A DNA stretch of 64,000 nucleotides from Leifsonia poae (GCF_027921845.1 NZ_BSEN01000013.1:111182-175181); one strand, 5' to 3'. Numbered from the stretch's first letter, positions 1 to 9,523 are shown. Numbers and translations: made by a program. The notes: a model not told the origin generated them from the sequence alone.

Positions 1-8
1 TAGGGCCG

Positions 9-428
9 TCAGGAGCGACAGAGGTGGGCGCGGATCCAGTCGCCTGAGGCGGTCGGCGGCAGCTCACCGCTCCGGACGAGGCGCGCGAAGTCGAGCGCCT
101 TGTCGGTGAGGCGCCCGTCGGCCGTGTCCGGGGCATCGCGGCCGACGTGGATCGAGAGCCAGCGGGTGAGCGGCGCGCCGATTCGCGCCGCGACCGCCAC
201 GGTTCCGGCGAAGTGCCGTGCCTGGCCATCCGTTCCGTCATCGAGCTCGCGCCGGAAGTTGCGTCCCGAGATGCGGTTGCGGCCGCCGGATGCGGCGTCG
301 AGCATCCACAGCGGTCCTCGGCGCACTCCGCCGGCGTGCACGCCGAGGTCGATCAGAAAGCGGCGCGGTGTGGAAGACGCCGACGCGAGGCGGTTGGCGA
401 CGTCGACGAGTTCGGAACAGGCGTCCAT
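9..428 (-). CDS. Conserved hypothetical protein downstream of DEAD-box helicase
   Basis: 139 residues, starting 11 bases after the helicase stop and on the same strand, so probably co-transcribed with it. No catalytic motif or membrane segment is evident. The middle contains ordered, family-like text (NRISGRNFR, ELDDGTDGQARHFAGT, and later DGRLTDKALDFA) that looks like a conserved globular actinobacterial protein rather than a chance reading frame. I cannot name a function. The stop lies at the very left edge of the window but the gene is complete. Confidence 0.6.
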   Translation of the reverse strand: MDACSELVDVANRLASASSTPRRFLIDLGVHAGGVRRGPLWMLDAASGGRNRISGRNFRRELDDGTDGQARHFAGTVAVAARIGAPLTRWLSIHVGRDAPDTADGRLTDKALDFARLVRSGELPPTASGDWIRAHLCRS

Positions 429-439
429 GCAGGGGTGGC

Positions 440-2290
440 TCAGCGGTGGCGCGGCTTGCGTGCCGGCCGGTCGTCCCGGTCGTCACGAGCAGGACGGTCG
501 GCGCGGTCGGCGCGGTCGGGACGGTCACCGCGGTCACCGCGGTCGGTGCGCCGGCTCGGGCCGCCGCGATCCGGACGCAGCTCGATGAGCTTGCCGCCGA
601 TCCGGGTGCCGCGGAGTTTGTCGAACACCTCGTTCGAGAGGTCGGCGGGCAGCTCGACCAGCGAGAACGCCGGAAGGATCTGGATCGCGCCGAAGTCCTC
701 GCGGCTCAGGCCGCCCTCGTTGGCGAGCGCGCCGACGATCTGGCGCGGCTCCACCTTCTGGCGCTTGCCGACCTCGATGCGGTACTGCGACATCGGTCCG
801 CTCGTGGGGCGGGAGCGGCGTTCCGGCCGCTCGCCCCGCGTGGCGCGCGCGTCGCGGCCACCGCGGTCGGGGCGGCTGTCGCGCTCGTCGCGCGCGCGGG
901 CATCCCGTTCGACGCGGCGCGCCAGTTCGTCCTCGGGGGAGAGCAGCAGCGGCTCGTCGCCCTGCGCGACGACGGCGAGTGCGGCGGCCACGTCGGCCTC
1001 CGGCACGTCGTGGTGCTCCACGAAGTGACCGATGATGTCGCGGAAACGCGAGATGCGGTCCTCCTGCGCCAGTGCCGCAGTGATCGCGTCGTCGAAGCGT
1101 GCGAGCCGGGTGACGTTGATGTCTTCGACGCTCGGTAGCTGCATCTGGGTGAGGGGCTGCCGGGTCGCCTTCTCGATGGCCGTGAGCAGGCGGCGCTCGC
1201 GCGGCGTGACGAAGCTGATCGCGGCACCGCTGCGGCCGGCTCGTCCGGTGCGGCCGATGCGGTGCACGTACGACTCGGTGTCGATCGGGATGTCGAAGTT
1301 GACCACGTGGCTGATGCGTTCGACATCGAGACCGCGGGCGGCGACATCCGTGGCCACCAGGATGTCGAGCTTGCCCGACTTGAGCTGCTCGACGGTGCGC
1401 TCGCGCTGGGCCTGGGCGACGTCGCCGTTGATGGCGGCAGCGGAGTATCCGCGTGCTCGCAGCTTCTCGGCGAGCGTCTCCGTCTCGTTCTTGGTGCGGA
1501 CGAAGATGATCATCCCCTCGAAGTTCTCCACCTCGAGGATGCGCGTGAGCGCGTCGACCTTCTGAGGGTACGACACCATCAGGTAGCGCTGCGTCGTGTT
1601 CGCCGAGGTCGTGGTCTTGTTCTTGACCGTGATCTCTTCGGGGTCGTGCAGGTACTTCTTCGAGATCCGGCGGATCTGCGCGGGCATCGTCGCGGAGAAG
1701 AGGGCGACCTGCTTGTCGTCGGGGGTGTCGGCGAGGATCGTCTCGACGTCTTCTGCGAAGCCCATCTTGAGCATCTCGTCGGCCTCGTCGAGCACCAGGT
1801 ACTTGAGCTCGGAGAGATCGAGGGTGCCCTTGTCGAGGTGGTCCATGATGCGGCCGGGCGTGCCGACGACGATGTGCACGCCGCGCCGCAGGGCCGAGAG
1901 CTGCACGCCGTAGCCCTGGCCGCCGTACACCGGGAGCAGATGCACGCCGCGCATGTGGGCGGCGTAGCTCTCGAACGCTTCGGCGACCTGCAGGGCGAGT
2001 TCGCGGGTCGGCGCGAGCACCAGCGCCTGCGGGTTCTTCTGCGAGATGTCGAGCCGCGACAGGATGGGCAGCGCGAACGCCGCCGTCTTGCCCGTACCCG
2101 TCTGCGCGAGGCCGACCACGTCGCGGCCCTCGAGCAGCAGGGGGATGGTCGCGGCCTGGATGGCGGACGGGGTCTCGTAGCCGACATCCTTCAGGGCCTT
2201 CAGGACTGCGCCGTCGAGTCCGAGGTCGGAGAAGGTCTTCGCGTCGCCGGCAGTCTCTGCCTCGCTCTGCGGCGTATCGGATTCGGTCAT
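440..2290 (-). CDS. deaD: DEAD-box ATP-dependent RNA helicase with DbpA-type RNA-binding domain
   Basis: 616-residue DeaD/CshA-class RNA helicase that unwinds structured RNA in ribosome assembly, mRNA decay or cold adaptation (family knowledge). Visible motifs: Q motif around residues 20-45, Walker A AQTGTGKT at 62-69, PTREL near 94-98, DEAD at 168-171, SAT at 199-201, and HRIGRTGR at 343-350. Residues about 500-575 look like the DbpA RNA-binding fold (SQYRIEVGKRQKVEP to GGKLIELR). The tail after residue 575 is an Arg/Asp-rich low-complexity extension of RGD/RAD repeats, typical of actinobacterial DeaD and probably an RNA-contacting or condensate-forming segment. The symbol is by family; deaD and cshA cannot be separated from sequence alone. 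Confidence 0.93.
   Translation of the reverse strand: MTESDTPQSEAETAGDAKTFSDLGLDGAVLKALKDVGYETPSAIQAATIPLLLEGRDVVGLAQTGTGKTAAFALPILSRLDISQKNPQALVLAPTRELALQVAEAFESYAAHMRGVHLLPVYGGQGYGVQLSALRRGVHIVVGTPGRIMDHLDKGTLDLSELKYLVLDEADEMLKMGFAEDVETILADTPDDKQVALFSATMPAQIRRISKKYLHDPEEITVKNKTTTSANTTQRYLMVSYPQKVDALTRILEVENFEGMIIFVRTKNETETLAEKLRARGYSAAAINGDVAQAQRERTVEQLKSGKLDILVATDVAARGLDVERISHVVNFDIPIDTESYVHRIGRTGRAGRSGAAISFVTPRERRLLTAIEKATRQPLTQMQLPSVEDINVTRLARFDDAITAALAQEDRISRFRDIIGHFVEHHDVPEADVAAALAVVAQGDEPLLLSPEDELARRVERDARARDERDSRPDRGGRDARATRGERPERRSRPTSGPMSQYRIEVGKRQKVEPRQIVGALANEGGLSREDFGAIQILPAFSLVELPADLSNEVFDKLRGTRIGGKLIELRPDRGGPSRRTDRGDRGDRPDRADRADRPARDDRDDRPARKPRHR
493..546. repeat. Six 9-bp tandem units in the helicase 3' end
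   Basis: Consecutive 9-base units of the type cgcggtcgg, gacggtcac and cgcggtcac. Read on the minus strand they encode the RGD/RAD repeats of the helicase tail. The unit number probably varies between strains by slippage without breaking the frame. Confidence 0.75.
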
Positions 2291-2388
2291 CCCTCAACGG
2301 TAGTCCTTCGCGGGTCGCGCGCCGGGCCGGGATGGAGGAAGCTGGCCCCGGGAGCGAGTCGTTCTCGATCGGGCAGGAGGGAAACAGC

Positions 2389-2880
2389 ATGGCGAATCCG
2401 GGACAACCGACCATCCGGCAGGGTGACACGGGAGACGTGGTCAGGCGCGCTCAGCGGGCGCTGCGCCGAACGCCCGACCTCGACGTGGTCGTCGACGGGG
2501 TCTTCGGGCCGCACACGAAGGCGGCTGTCGTCTCCTTCCAGCAGGCGAACGGCCTCACCGCTGACGGCATCGTCGGCCCGCACACCTGGGCCGCGCTGCC
2601 GAACGGGGGACCGATGCCCGTGCTGCAGGTCGGATCGCACGGCGCGGTCGTCTCGAGCCTGCAGACGGTGCTGACCAACGGCGCCGCCCAGTGGGGCGGG
2701 GTCACGCCGCAGGGCATCGACGGCGTGTTCGGGCCGCACACCAAGGCGTCCGTCGAGGCGTTCCAGCGCTGGGCGCATGTCGCGGTCGACGGGATCGTCG
2801 GCGACCAGACGTGGAGCGTACCGCTGCACGCCGCCGGCCAGACGCTCGAATCGGCGGTCGGGCTGAAGTACGTCGTGTAG
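2389..2880 (+). CDS. Peptidoglycan-binding protein with two PG_binding_1 repeats
   Basis: 163 residues made almost entirely of two PG_binding_1 (PF01471-type) repeats. Each has the pattern GDxGxxVxxxQ, then DGVFGPHTKAAV or the near-identical DGVFGPHTKASV, then DGIVG and TW. These three-helix modules bind cell-wall peptidoglycan. No catalytic domain is present and I see no obvious signal peptide, so export is unclear. The ATG at 2389 is chosen because AGGAGG precedes it by about 8 bases. An in-frame upstream ATG at 2332 lacks a ribosome binding site and would add a sequence outside the repeat fold. It is divergent from the helicase and converges on the TetR gene. Confidence 0.85.
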   Translation: MANPGQPTIRQGDTGDVVRRAQRALRRTPDLDVVVDGVFGPHTKAAVVSFQQANGLTADGIVGPHTWAALPNGGPMPVLQVGSHGAVVSSLQTVLTNGAAQWGGVTPQGIDGVFGPHTKASVEAFQRWAHVAVDGIVGDQTWSVPLHAAGQTLESAVGLKYVV

Positions 2881-2905
2881 TCCGCCGGACCGGTTCGGCT
2901 GACGC

Positions 2906-3529
2906 TCAGGCGCGCGTGGTGAGCACCGCTGCCGGGTCGTCTGCGCCCTCGAGTTCGGGGATGACGATCCCGAACTGCCGCAGGAGGAACAGGAACTCGT
3001 CGAACATGTCGAAGTCGGGCTCGTGGAGCCAGCGGATCTGCATGCCCTCGCTCGCGGCCAGCAGCATGCGGGCGATCCGCTCCGGTTCCGCGTCCGCCGG
3101 CAGGGTGCCGTTGCGCTGCTGCACCAGCAGCTCGCCGACGATCTTGCGGGTGAGCGTGGCGTAGCGCTCCTTGTAGAACGGGCGACCGGGATGATCGGGG
3201 TCGGTCGCCTCGATCACGCACGTCATGTAGAGGTGCACGATTCCCGGCACCACGGCGTTGTGCCGTATTGCCGCGAGCCAGTCCGCGAAATGGGTCATGC
3301 CCGTTCCGCGCTGGGCGTTCGTGACGTCCCACTGGTGGATGACCTCGAGCAGGAGCTCCTCCCGGCTCGAGAAGTAGTACTGCAGCAGCGCAGGGCTGAT
3401 GCCGACGTCGTCGGCGATCGCGCGCATCGACGCTCTGCGCGAGCCGAGCTGCGAGAACACGGTCAACGTGCTCTCGAGGATCGCCTCGCGTCGTTCTCTG
3501 CCCTTGGAGTACGGGCCTCGTTCCGCCAT
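2906..3529 (-). CDS. TetR/AcrR family transcriptional regulator
   Basis: About 207 residues. The N-terminal helix-turn-helix is typical TetR (RREAILESTLTVFSQLG, then DVGISPALLQYYFSSREELL). The C-terminal ligand domain ends near a conserved QIRWLHEP segment. I start at the ATG at 3529 (MAERGPYSKG); an upstream ATG at 3571 would add 14 residues with no family resemblance. It is divergent from the sugar ABC operon at 3724, whose promoter lies between them, so it is the natural candidate regulator of that operon and of itself. Arms ATACC and GGTAT at 3563-3588 could be part of its operator. The ligand is unknown. Confidence 0.85.
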   Translation of the reverse strand: MAERGPYSKGRERREAILESTLTVFSQLGSRRASMRAIADDVGISPALLQYYFSSREELLLEVIHQWDVTNAQRGTGMTHFADWLAAIRHNAVVPGIVHLYMTCVIEATDPDHPGRPFYKERYATLTRKIVGELLVQQRNGTLPADAEPERIARMLLAASEGMQIRWLHEPDFDMFDEFLFLLRQFGIVIPELEGADDPAAVLTTRA

Positions 3530-3626
3530 GGCAGTCAGGCTAACAGCACTCTCGAAAGTTTGATACCTCATAACCTTCGTTTCGGTATGTTGTTACTATT
3601 CGCCTGATAGTGCGGAAACAAAAGCT

Positions 3627-3656
3627 TTGACAGCATTGCCAAAATTGGTTTACGTT
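3627..3656 (+). promoter_or_regulatory. Promoter of the first sugar ABC operon
   Basis: TTGACA at 3627-3632, an 18-base spacer and TACGTT at 3651-3656, about 70 bases before the first start codon. The spacer contains the near-palindrome CCAAAATTGG, which could be a regulator site. This is a good match to the actinobacterial housekeeping sigma consensus. Confidence 0.6.
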
Positions 3657-3723
3657 AAATTTCTAACGGGCGGGATGACCCGTCAAGCGCGTTCTGAGAT
3701 CACACAGCGACGAAGGAGTCGAC

Positions 3724-5004
3724 ATGAAGAAGGTTTCCCTGTTCGGGGCCGTGGCCGCGTTCGCGGCCGCCGCACTGGCCATGACCGGATGCACGGGCGG
3801 CGCGCCGGGCTCGGGTGGCACCGGCGAGAAGAACCACATCACCTACCTGATCGGCCAGCCCGACACCCCCGAGACCCTGACCGCGATCAAGAAGGACATC
3901 GCCGACTTCGAGAAGAAGTCGGGCGTCACGGTGAAGCTCAACGTGTCCCCGGGCGACAGCATCCGCACGCTGTTGCAGACCCAGCTGCGCTCCGGCAACG
4001 GCCCCGACGTCTTCAGCTACGACACCGGCCCCGGCTTCGCGGGCGTTCTGGCGAAGGCCGGCCTGCTGTACGACATGACCGATCAGTACGCCAAGCAGAA
4101 CTACCCCGTCTACACCTGGGCGAAGGACACCGTGACCTTCGACGGCAAGGTGTCGGGCATCCCCGACCAGATCGAAGAGGTCGGACTCTTCTACAACAAA
4201 GACATCTTCGCCAAATACGGCCTCGACGTGCCGACCAACCTCTCGGACCTCGAGGCGACGGCGGCCACGCTGAAGTCGAAGGGGATCATCCCGTTCACCC
4301 TCGGCGACAAAGAGGGCTGGGAGGGCGGACACATGCTGAGCATGTCGCTCGCGAGCCGGGTGGGCGCCGACGAGGAGAAGAAGCTCATCGCCGGTGACAG
4401 CAACTGGAACAGCGACGGGGTCGTCTCGGCGGTCAACACGTGGAAGGAATTCAAGGACAAGGGCTGGATCCCGCCGTCGGCCGGCGCGATCACGTACAAC
4501 AACGCGAACGCCCTCTTCTACTCGGGCAAGGCGGCCATGAACCCCACGGGCACGTGGCTGGTGCAGGATCTCGGTTCGAGCACCAAGTCGGACATCGGCT
4601 TCATCCCCTTCCCCGGGCCGGATGACAAGGGCGTCGCGATCGGCGGACTCGGCAACGGCATCTTCATGTCGGCCAAGGCGAAGGACAAGTCCGCTGCCCT
4701 CAAGTTCATGGACTACCTGGTGAGCCCCGAGCACGGCCAGTGGGAGGTCAACCAGTACCTCATCCCGGCCTACCCGGTGGACACGAGGAACGTGAAGACG
4801 TCGCCGCTGTTCCAGCAGGTGATCAAGGACACGGCCGACTACGCCAAGGGAACCGGCGGCGTCGGGCAGAACATCGACGTCAGCTCGACCGACGTGTTCA
4901 ACAAGGCCATGTGGGACGGCATGCAGGGCGTACTCGCCGGCAAGCTCACCCCGGAGCAGGTCGCGAAGAACCTCCAGACGGCAGCCACCGCGAAGACCAA
5001 GTGA
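3724..5004 (+). CDS. Sugar ABC transporter substrate-binding lipoprotein
   Basis: 426 residues, extracellular solute-binding protein family 1 (carbohydrate uptake type CUT1). The N-terminus has two lysines, a hydrophobic stretch and a lipobox ending AMTGC with Cys23 as the lipidation site, so it is anchored outside the membrane. The body shows the MalE-like pattern (GNGPDVFSYD, GIPDQIEEVGLFYN, GKAAMNPTGTW). GAAGGAG precedes the ATG. First gene of an operon with two permeases, a dehydrogenase, an isomerase and a ThuA protein. The ligand cannot be read from sequence; the neighbours suggest a disaccharide or polyol that is oxidised after import. Confidence 0.92.
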   Translation: MKKVSLFGAVAAFAAAALAMTGCTGGAPGSGGTGEKNHITYLIGQPDTPETLTAIKKDIADFEKKSGVTVKLNVSPGDSIRTLLQTQLRSGNGPDVFSYDTGPGFAGVLAKAGLLYDMTDQYAKQNYPVYTWAKDTVTFDGKVSGIPDQIEEVGLFYNKDIFAKYGLDVPTNLSDLEATAATLKSKGIIPFTLGDKEGWEGGHMLSMSLASRVGADEEKKLIAGDSNWNSDGVVSAVNTWKEFKDKGWIPPSAGAITYNNANALFYSGKAAMNPTGTWLVQDLGSSTKSDIGFIPFPGPDDKGVAIGGLGNGIFMSAKAKDKSAALKFMDYLVSPEHGQWEVNQYLIPAYPVDTRNVKTSPLFQQVIKDTADYAKGTGGVGQNIDVSSTDVFNKAMWDGMQGVLAGKLTPEQVAKNLQTAATAKTK

Positions 5005-5924
5005 TGACGACACGATCCTCAGCAGTACCGCGGGTGACCAGGCGGGCGCAGTCCCGCCTGGGCATCCTGATGGTCGCACCCCTCATGGTGCTCGTCATCG
5101 TCTTCTTCCTCTTCCCGCTCGGCTCGGCGATCTACTACTCGTTCGTCGACTTCGACGGCATCAACCCGTCGCCGCCGTTCGTGGGCATCGACAACTACGT
5201 GCGGATGTTCACCGATCCGGAGATGTGGCACGCGCTGTCGAACAACCTCATCTGGATTGTGATCGGCACCATCTCGCCGCTCGTCATCGGACTCCTCTAC
5301 GCACTGCTGCTCTGGAACGTGCGGAGGGGGAGCGCGTTCTACCGGCTCGCATTCTTCTTTCCGTATGTGCTGCCGGGCATCGCGATCGGCATCGTGTGGA
5401 GCTGGATCTACGACCCGTTGAACGGCTGGCTGAATGTCGCGCTGCGGGCGATCGGCCTCGAGAGCCTGACGACCGGATGGCTCGGCAACCCGGACACCGC
5501 GCTCTACGCGGTGCTGGCGACGGCGATCTGGGCGAGCACCGGGTTCGTGATGATCATCTTCCTGTCGGCTCTGCGCAACGTCGACACCGAACTGGTCGAG
5601 GCTGCGCGCCTCGACCGGGCGAACGCGGCGCAGCGGCTGTGGCACATCATCCTGCCGCAGATCATGCCGGTGTTCATCATGGTGACCACGATCACGCTGG
5701 TCGGCGGGTTCAGCGTGTTCGACATCATCTTCATCATGACCGGCGGCGGGCCGGCGAACGCCACCAACGTGCTCGGCACGTACGCATACACGAACGCATT
5801 CCAGCTCAACGCGATCAGCTACGGCACGACGCTCGCCATGCTGATCACCGTTCTCTCCATTCCGTGCGCTGTGTTCCTCAACCGGCTGCAGCGCCGGCTC
5901 TCGATCCAAGGGACAACCGCATGA
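5004..5924 (+). CDS. Sugar ABC transporter permease (MalF type)
   Basis: 306 residues, six predicted membrane spans, binding-protein-dependent transport inner membrane component. The coupling loop carries the EAA-like motif in ELVEAARLDRANAAQRLWHI. The start ATG overlaps the stop of the binding protein by one base (TGATG), which indicates translational coupling. It forms a heterodimer channel with the next gene product. No ATPase is encoded in the operon, so a shared MsmK-type ATPase elsewhere must power it (inference). Confidence 0.92.
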   Translation: MTTRSSAVPRVTRRAQSRLGILMVAPLMVLVIVFFLFPLGSAIYYSFVDFDGINPSPPFVGIDNYVRMFTDPEMWHALSNNLIWIVIGTISPLVIGLLYALLLWNVRRGSAFYRLAFFFPYVLPGIAIGIVWSWIYDPLNGWLNVALRAIGLESLTTGWLGNPDTALYAVLATAIWASTGFVMIIFLSALRNVDTELVEAARLDRANAAQRLWHIILPQIMPVFIMVTTITLVGGFSVFDIIFIMTGGGPANATNVLGTYAYTNAFQLNAISYGTTLAMLITVLSIPCAVFLNRLQRRLSIQGTTA

Positions 5925-6838
5925 GCGACATCACCGCCTCGGAAGAGGACCGCCTCGGACTGGCGAGGAGCCTCGACGTCGTGCCTGCACCGCGCGAACT
6001 CAACAAGATGTCGCCGCGCAAACGCCTCGGGCTCACCGGAAAGCACACGCTGCTCATCGTGCTGTCGTTGCTCACGCTCGCACCGATCGTGCTGCTGCTC
6101 TCGACCACGTTCAAAACCGGGACCGACGTCAAGGTCAACCCGTTCGGGCTGTTCACGTCCTTCTCGTTCGAGAACATCGCCAAGGCGTGGACCGACGGGC
6201 ACTTCAGCGACTATGTGCTGAACAGCGTGCTGCTGTCGGTGCCGAGCACGCTCCTCGTGATCGTGCTGTCGACGATGGCGGGCTACGCGTTCGCTCGGCT
6301 GCCCTTCCGTGGACGGACGCTCGCGTTCTACACGGTCGTGCTCGGCCTGCTCGTGCCTTTCTTCACCTACATGATCCCGCTGTTCTTCCAGTTGCGATCG
6401 ATCGGGCTGCTCGACACGCTCGCGGGCGTCATCCTCGTGCTGACCTCGACCGGCGTCTCGTTCGGCACCTTCTTCATGCGGGCGTTCTTCACCGATCTGC
6501 CCAATGAGCTGGAGCAGGCCGCGCGCATCGACGGGGCATCCGAGTGGCAGATCTTCTACCGGGTGATGCTCCCGCTGGTGGGGTCGGGCATCTCGGCACT
6601 CGCCGTGTTCACCTTCCTGCAGACCTGGAACAACTTCCTGGTGCCCCTGCTCTACCTGCCGGGCGGGGACTTCCGGCCGCTCACCACCGGCCTGTACCAG
6701 TTCACCAGCGGCCGTGAGCTCGACATCGGGCCGCTCGCCGCAGCGACGCTGATCACGATCCTTCCGGTGCTCGTGCTCTTCGTCGTGATGCAGAAGCAGG
6801 TGGCACAGGGCTTCATCTCCGGAGCCGTGAAGGGCTGA
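5921..6838 (+). CDS. Sugar ABC transporter permease (MalG type)
   Basis: 305 residues. An N-terminal cytosolic stretch of about 40 residues is followed by six spans. The EAA-like coupling loop is ELEQAARIDGASEWQIFYRV. The ATG overlaps the stop of the previous permease by 4 bases (ATGA). The C-terminus ends QVAQGFISGAVKG, a typical MalG-type tail. Partner of the permease at 5004-5924. Confidence 0.92.
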   Translation: MSDITASEEDRLGLARSLDVVPAPRELNKMSPRKRLGLTGKHTLLIVLSLLTLAPIVLLLSTTFKTGTDVKVNPFGLFTSFSFENIAKAWTDGHFSDYVLNSVLLSVPSTLLVIVLSTMAGYAFARLPFRGRTLAFYTVVLGLLVPFFTYMIPLFFQLRSIGLLDTLAGVILVLTSTGVSFGTFFMRAFFTDLPNELEQAARIDGASEWQIFYRVMLPLVGSGISALAVFTFLQTWNNFLVPLLYLPGGDFRPLTTGLYQFTSGRELDIGPLAAATLITILPVLVLFVVMQKQVAQGFISGAVKG

Positions 6839-6916
6839 CCCGTCGACCGACGACCGCTCGTGACCGATCCACTTCCACCGACCACAACACCCACCCAACA
6901 AAAGGAAAGTAGAACT

Positions 6917-7960
6917 ATGGGCTCCATGGTGAGTTTCACCTCCTCCCGCGTCGCCGAAGTCGTGCAGGAGGACCGCCAGCCGCTCGGCGCGGACCAGGTA
7001 CGCATCCACACCCTCTTCTCCGGCATCTCGGCCGGCACGGAGCTGACCGCCTATCGCGGCAGCAACCCGTACCTCAACAAGCGGTGGGACGAGGACCGCC
7101 GCCTGTTCGTCGACGGTTCGACGAGCTTCGAGTACCCCGTGAACGGCTGGGGTTACGAGGAGGTCGGCGAAGTGGTGGAGATCGGCTCCGACGTCACGCG
7201 CGTGAAGGTCGGTGACCGCATCTGGGGCACCTGGGGCCACCGGTCGGAGACCATCCAGACCGAGGCGCGCGCTGCCGACCGCATCCTGTCGCCCACAGTC
7301 GACCCGCGCATCGGCATCTTCTCCCAGATCGGCGCCATCGCGCTGAACGTGATCCTCGACGCCGACATCCACGTCGGCGAGACGGTCGTCGTGTTCGGAC
7401 TGGGCGTACCCGGGCAGATCGTCGCGCAGCTGGCTCGCCTCAACGGTGCGCACGTCATCGGCGTCGACGGCATCGCCGCGCGTCGCGAGCTGGCGCTCGA
7501 GCTCGGCATCCATGAGGTCCTCGACCCGTCCGACGGCGAGGTCGCCGAGCGCGTGCGAGCCAAGACCGGCGGACGAGGCGCGGACGTCTGCCTCGAGGTC
7601 ACCGGCAATTACCACGCCATGCACGAGGCGATCCGCACCGTCGCGTACAGCTCGCGGGTCTGCGTCGCAGGTTTCATGCAGGGCGAGGGCACCGGTCTGC
7701 GTCTGGGCGAGGAGTTCCACCACAACCGCGTCGCCGTGATCGCGTCGCAGATCTCGGGTGTCGCGCCCGCGCTGCAGCACCGCTGGAACGAGTACCGGCT
7801 GGCATCGACCGCCATGCGGCTCGCCGAGGAGGGCAAGCTGAAGCTCGCCGACCTCATCTCGCACGAACTGCCGGTCGCCGAGGCCGGATTCGCCTTCACC
7901 ATGCTCGACACGAAGCCCCAGGAGGCGCTTCAGGTCGTGCTGACCTTCGAGGAGAACTGA
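6917..7960 (+). CDS. Zinc-type (MDR superfamily) NAD(P)-dependent dehydrogenase
   Basis: 347 residues of the medium-chain dehydrogenase/reductase fold. An N-terminal GroES-like domain (SAGTELTAYRG, VEIGSDVTRVKVGDRIW) is followed by a Rossmann domain with VVVFGLGVPGQIVAQLA and GGRGADVCLEVTGN. The classical structural-zinc cysteine cluster is absent, which occurs in several sugar/polyol and threonine-dehydrogenase-like subgroups. The ATG at 6917 is preceded by AAAGGAAAG; an upstream ATG at 6860 has none. It lies in the sugar operon and probably oxidises the imported sugar or a derivative. The exact substrate is unknown. Confidence 0.85.
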   Translation: MGSMVSFTSSRVAEVVQEDRQPLGADQVRIHTLFSGISAGTELTAYRGSNPYLNKRWDEDRRLFVDGSTSFEYPVNGWGYEEVGEVVEIGSDVTRVKVGDRIWGTWGHRSETIQTEARAADRILSPTVDPRIGIFSQIGAIALNVILDADIHVGETVVVFGLGVPGQIVAQLARLNGAHVIGVDGIAARRELALELGIHEVLDPSDGEVAERVRAKTGGRGADVCLEVTGNYHAMHEAIRTVAYSSRVCVAGFMQGEGTGLRLGEEFHHNRVAVIASQISGVAPALQHRWNEYRLASTAMRLAEEGKLKLADLISHELPVAEAGFAFTMLDTKPQEALQVVLTFEEN

Positions 7961-8760
7961 TGACCTTCAAGATCGCGGCCCAGGAGTCGACCCTCGTCGG
8001 CGACACTCTGGAGGAGAAGTTCGCGTTCGCGCAGTCGGTCGGCTTCGACGGTATCGAGCTCTCCGGCCAGGGAGACGGCGTGTTCGGGGCGCGGGTCGAC
8101 GAACTGCGCCGCGCACGCGCGGCGGGCGTCGTGATGCCGAGCGCGGTGGTGCACATGGACCACTTCATCGGCGACTTCGACAACGAGCGCCGCAACGACG
8201 CCGTCGGTCAGCTCAAGGTGCTGCTCTCGACGATCGTGGAGGCCGGGGGCAACGGCATCGTGACGCCACACGCGTTCGGGCTGTTCTCCCGCGCTCTGCC
8301 GCCGTTCACGCCACCGCAGTCGGACGAGAAGACGCGCGACGACTTCCTCGCCGCGCTCAGCGAGGTAGCCGACCATGCCGCATCCGTCGGCGCTGTCGCC
8401 TACCTGGAGCCGCTCAACCGCTTCGAGGACTTCGTGGTGAACACCCTGGCCGACTCCGCCTGGTACGTGAAGCAGATCGACTCTCCCGGGCTCGCGGTCA
8501 TCGCGGACACGTTCCACATGTCGATCGAGGAGGCCGATATCGCAGCGTCGCTGCGTGAGCACGGCGACCTCATCAAGCATGTGCAGCTCGGCGACAGCAA
8601 CCGCCTCGAGCCGGGCGCCGGCCACTACGACTGGGATGAGACCCTCGACACCCTCGAGGAGATCGGCTACGACGGCTGGCTCGCGATGGAGTGCGGCCTG
8701 AGCGGCCCCTCTGCCGACGTGCTGCCCGGTGTGGCGCGCCTGCTCAAGCGGCAGGGCTGA
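7960..8760 (+). CDS. Sugar phosphate isomerase/epimerase (xylose isomerase-like TIM barrel)
   Basis: 266 residues, AP_endonuc_2 fold used by IolE, IolI, hydroxypyruvate isomerase and keto-sugar epimerases. Visible metal-site text: [45 protein letters not shown] and LAMECGL, which supply the usual Glu/Asp/His/Glu metal ligands. The start overlaps the dehydrogenase stop by one base. With the dehydrogenase and ThuA-like gene it suggests handling of a 3-keto or otherwise oxidised sugar (inference). Confidence 0.87.
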   Translation: MTFKIAAQESTLVGDTLEEKFAFAQSVGFDGIELSGQGDGVFGARVDELRRARAAGVVMPSAVVHMDHFIGDFDNERRNDAVGQLKVLLSTIVEAGGNGIVTPHAFGLFSRALPPFTPPQSDEKTRDDFLAALSEVADHAASVGAVAYLEPLNRFEDFVVNTLADSAWYVKQIDSPGLAVIADTFHMSIEEADIAASLREHGDLIKHVQLGDSNRLEPGAGHYDWDETLDTLEEIGYDGWLAMECGLSGPSADVLPGVARLLKRQG

Positions 8761-8764
8761 CCGG

Positions 8765-9523
8765 ATGGGATCGCGTGACGCGGCCCCGCTTCGGGTCACC
8801 GTCTGGAACGAAGGCGTGCACGAGGTCGTCGATGCGCACGTCGCCGAGCTCTATCCGGCGGGCATTCACGGTGCGATCGCCGAGGGGCTGCGGGAGCGGT
8901 TGCCGGCGGACTCCGTGATCCGCACGGCGATCCTCGCCGATGACGAGCACGGCCTCTCCGAGGCGGTGCTCGCGGAGACCGACGTGCTGCTCTGGTGGGG
9001 GCACGTGGCCCATGACGACGTCGACGACGCCGTAGTGGCCCGCGTGCATCGCCGGGTGCTCGAAGGCATGGGGCTGCTCGTGCTGCATTCCGGGCACTTC
9101 TCGAAGATCTTCCGTTCGCTGATGGGGACGACCTGCTCGCTGGCCTGGCGCAACGAGGCCGAGCGCGAGCTGGTGTGGACGGTGGCGCCGACGCATCCGA
9201 TCGCCGAGGGTGTGCAGATGCCGATCGTCATCGACCACCAGGAGATGTACGGGGAGTTCTTCGACATCCCCACCCCGGACGAGCTCGTGTTCGTCAGCTC
9301 GTTCGAGGGTGGCGAGGTGTTCCGGTCGGGTGTCACCTTCCGGCGCGGAAACGGCAAGGTCTTCTATTTCAGCCCCGGCGACCAGGACTACCCGGTGTAC
9401 TTCCACGACCAGGTGCGGCTCGTGCTGGCGAACGCCGTGCGCTGGGCGCGTCCGGCGCACGGGTCCCCGCGGCTGCCCGACGTGACCAATCCCGCCCGCG
9501 GCTGGTTCGAGACCGTCAGCTGA
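8765..9523 (+). CDS. ThuA-domain (trehalose utilisation type) protein
   Basis: 252 residues with a ThuA-like class I glutamine-amidotransferase fold: [10 protein letters not shown] at the start, [14 protein letters not shown], a [12 protein letters not shown] core, and [16 protein letters not shown] near the end. ThuA proteins accompany 3-keto-disaccharide and trehalose/palatinose catabolic genes, but their chemistry is not firmly settled. The ATG at 8765 lies 4 bases after the previous stop. Last gene of the first sugar operon; its 3' end overlaps the convergent M23 gene by 8 bases. Confidence 0.87.
   Translation: MGSRDAAPLRVTVWNEGVHEVVDAHVAELYPAGIHGAIAEGLRERLPADSVIRTAILADDEHGLSEAVLAETDVLLWWGHVAHDDVDDAVVARVHRRVLEGMGLLVLHSGHFSKIFRSLMGTTCSLAWRNEAERELVWTVAPTHPIAEGVQMPIVIDHQEMYGEFFDIPTPDELVFVSSFEGGEVFRSGVTFRRGNGKVFYFSPGDQDYPVYFHDQVRLVLANAVRWARPAHGSPRLPDVTNPARGWFETVS

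Noticed and set aside
2332-2880. Longer start for the peptidoglycan-binding protein at 2332
   Set aside because: The ATG at 2389 has AGGAGG at ideal spacing; the extra 19 residues are not a signal peptide and match nothing.
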